DNA of 64,000 nt from Geotrypetes seraphini (taxonomy: Eukaryota > Chordata > Amphibia > Gymnophiona > Dermophiidae): assembly GCF_902459505.1 (NCBI RefSeq), contig NC_047101.1, forward strand, positions 14,668,705 through 14,732,704. The letters run 5' to 3'. Both the position numbers and the translations under genes were made by a program. Shown here one piece after another: positions 63,256 through 64,000 of the stretch. The notes beneath the pieces are model-generated. The model did not search any database. It was not told where the DNA came from and saw only the letters and a list, made by a program, of their open reading frames with translations. Positions within the stretch are counted from its first letter, which is position 1. Every line of letters starts with the position of its first letter.

Positions 63256-64000
63256 AGGACCCCTAAAGCAGGTCTGAATTTCAAGTTATCTAGAAAAAAT
63301 GTGCACAAGGTTCATAATCATACATTTTGCCAACAAATCAATTGTCATTTCATGAATTACTCTGAAACCTGTTTATTTCTTATGACTCCCTTGTAGATTT
63401 GATTTCATGAATTGCCTAGCTGCAGATTTGGGTTGCTATCTCATACATATTGATTCTGCGTCTAATGCATATTCTTCTGTGCCTCTTGTTTCTCCCCTCT
63501 TCTCCTTCCAACCACCCCCACTACCTTTCCCCTCTTTCTCTCAAGATCTGTCCTTGCCTCTTGTCCTTTCTCCATCCCTCCTTAGGCCAGTTTAGAGGTA
63601 ACGGGACTTATTAACCAGTGATCAAGAGCTAGGCTTGTCCTTATGTGAGCTGAAAACACCAAAACTGGAAGAATTGATGACATCTTGTAATGCATCTGTT
63701 ATTGTCTGAAAACCAGCAAGAGGCTGGAACTATCCAGAAAGCACTGGAGCAAGAAAAAAACGATATTGCATCCTGCTTGGGTATTTTAATTGTCATTTAG
63801 ATTACCAAAACTGCAGACAACTGTTTTTCCAACAGAGAATGTATTTATGCAGAACATTCTGAAGGTCAGCATTAGAAGCAATGCAACGAGATAATCGCAA
63901 AATACAGAGAATAAATCCGAGACTTCCTTAAACAGCAAAATGCAACTCAGTAGATGAGTTAAATCTCCGGCATACAGAATTAACTGCAACATAAGTTTAT
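63256..64000. other. Intergenic sequence without recognised feature
   Basis: Pyrimidine-rich 63470-63600; no gene or element recognised. Confidence 0.4.

Noticed and set aside
1-64000. Retrovirus, LTR element or Polinton copies
   Set aside because: No paired LTRs, primer-binding site, gag/env or Polinton-type genes were recognised; the reverse transcriptase remains are all of LINE type.

Overview
This is a vertebrate nuclear genomic window: large introns, GT-AG splice sites and a dense, nested repeat landscape (CR1, L2-like and L1-like LINEs, a tRNA-derived SINE, many hAT-like, Harbinger-like, Tc1-like and piggyBac-like elements, a Helitron and Penelope-like fragments). Nothing prokaryotic is present. 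The repeat mixture and gene content suggest a non-mammalian tetrapod, most likely an amphibian and perhaps a caecilian; that assignment is inference from repeat style, not proof.

Region 1 (455-41927, + strand, 3'UTR probably to about 45.94 kb) is the body of CNOT6, the CCR4-type deadenylase of the CCR4-NOT complex. Ten coding exons are present and encode residues 38-557. With the roughly 37 residues missing upstream of the window the protein would be 557 aa, the length I recall for human CNOT6. All catalytic residues of the endonuclease/exonuclease/phosphatase (EEP) domain are present. The sequence is CNOT6-like rather than CNOT6L-like.

Region 2 (about 46-54 kb) is intergenic and made mostly of mobile elements: a piggyBac-like MITE, CR1 and L2-like LINEs, and a 951-bp Helitron with Helibat-type ends.

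Region 3 (60434 down to 54051, - strand) is a four-exon CXC chemokine gene convergent with CNOT6. It has a signal peptide, a CxC pair, two further cysteines, canonical chemokine intron phases (1, 2, 2) and a basic C-terminal helix, giving a predicted 97 aa. The arrangement mirrors the convergent CXCL13/CNOT6L pair on human 4q21, so the locus looks like a retained ohnologous block. Intron 1 carries a 105-bp tandem satellite inside a hAT-like element; intron 2 carries several further transposons.

Region 4 (60.5-64 kb) lies upstream of the chemokine gene and holds a tRNA-derived SINE, CR1 fragments and a hAT-like insertion.

A recurrent theme is fold-back DNA: Penelope-like inverted repeats with hammerhead-ribozyme-like motifs at up to five loci, and several families of near-perfect palindromic MITEs, two of which lie in the CNOT6 3'UTR. 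I recognised no retrovirus, LTR element or Polinton.
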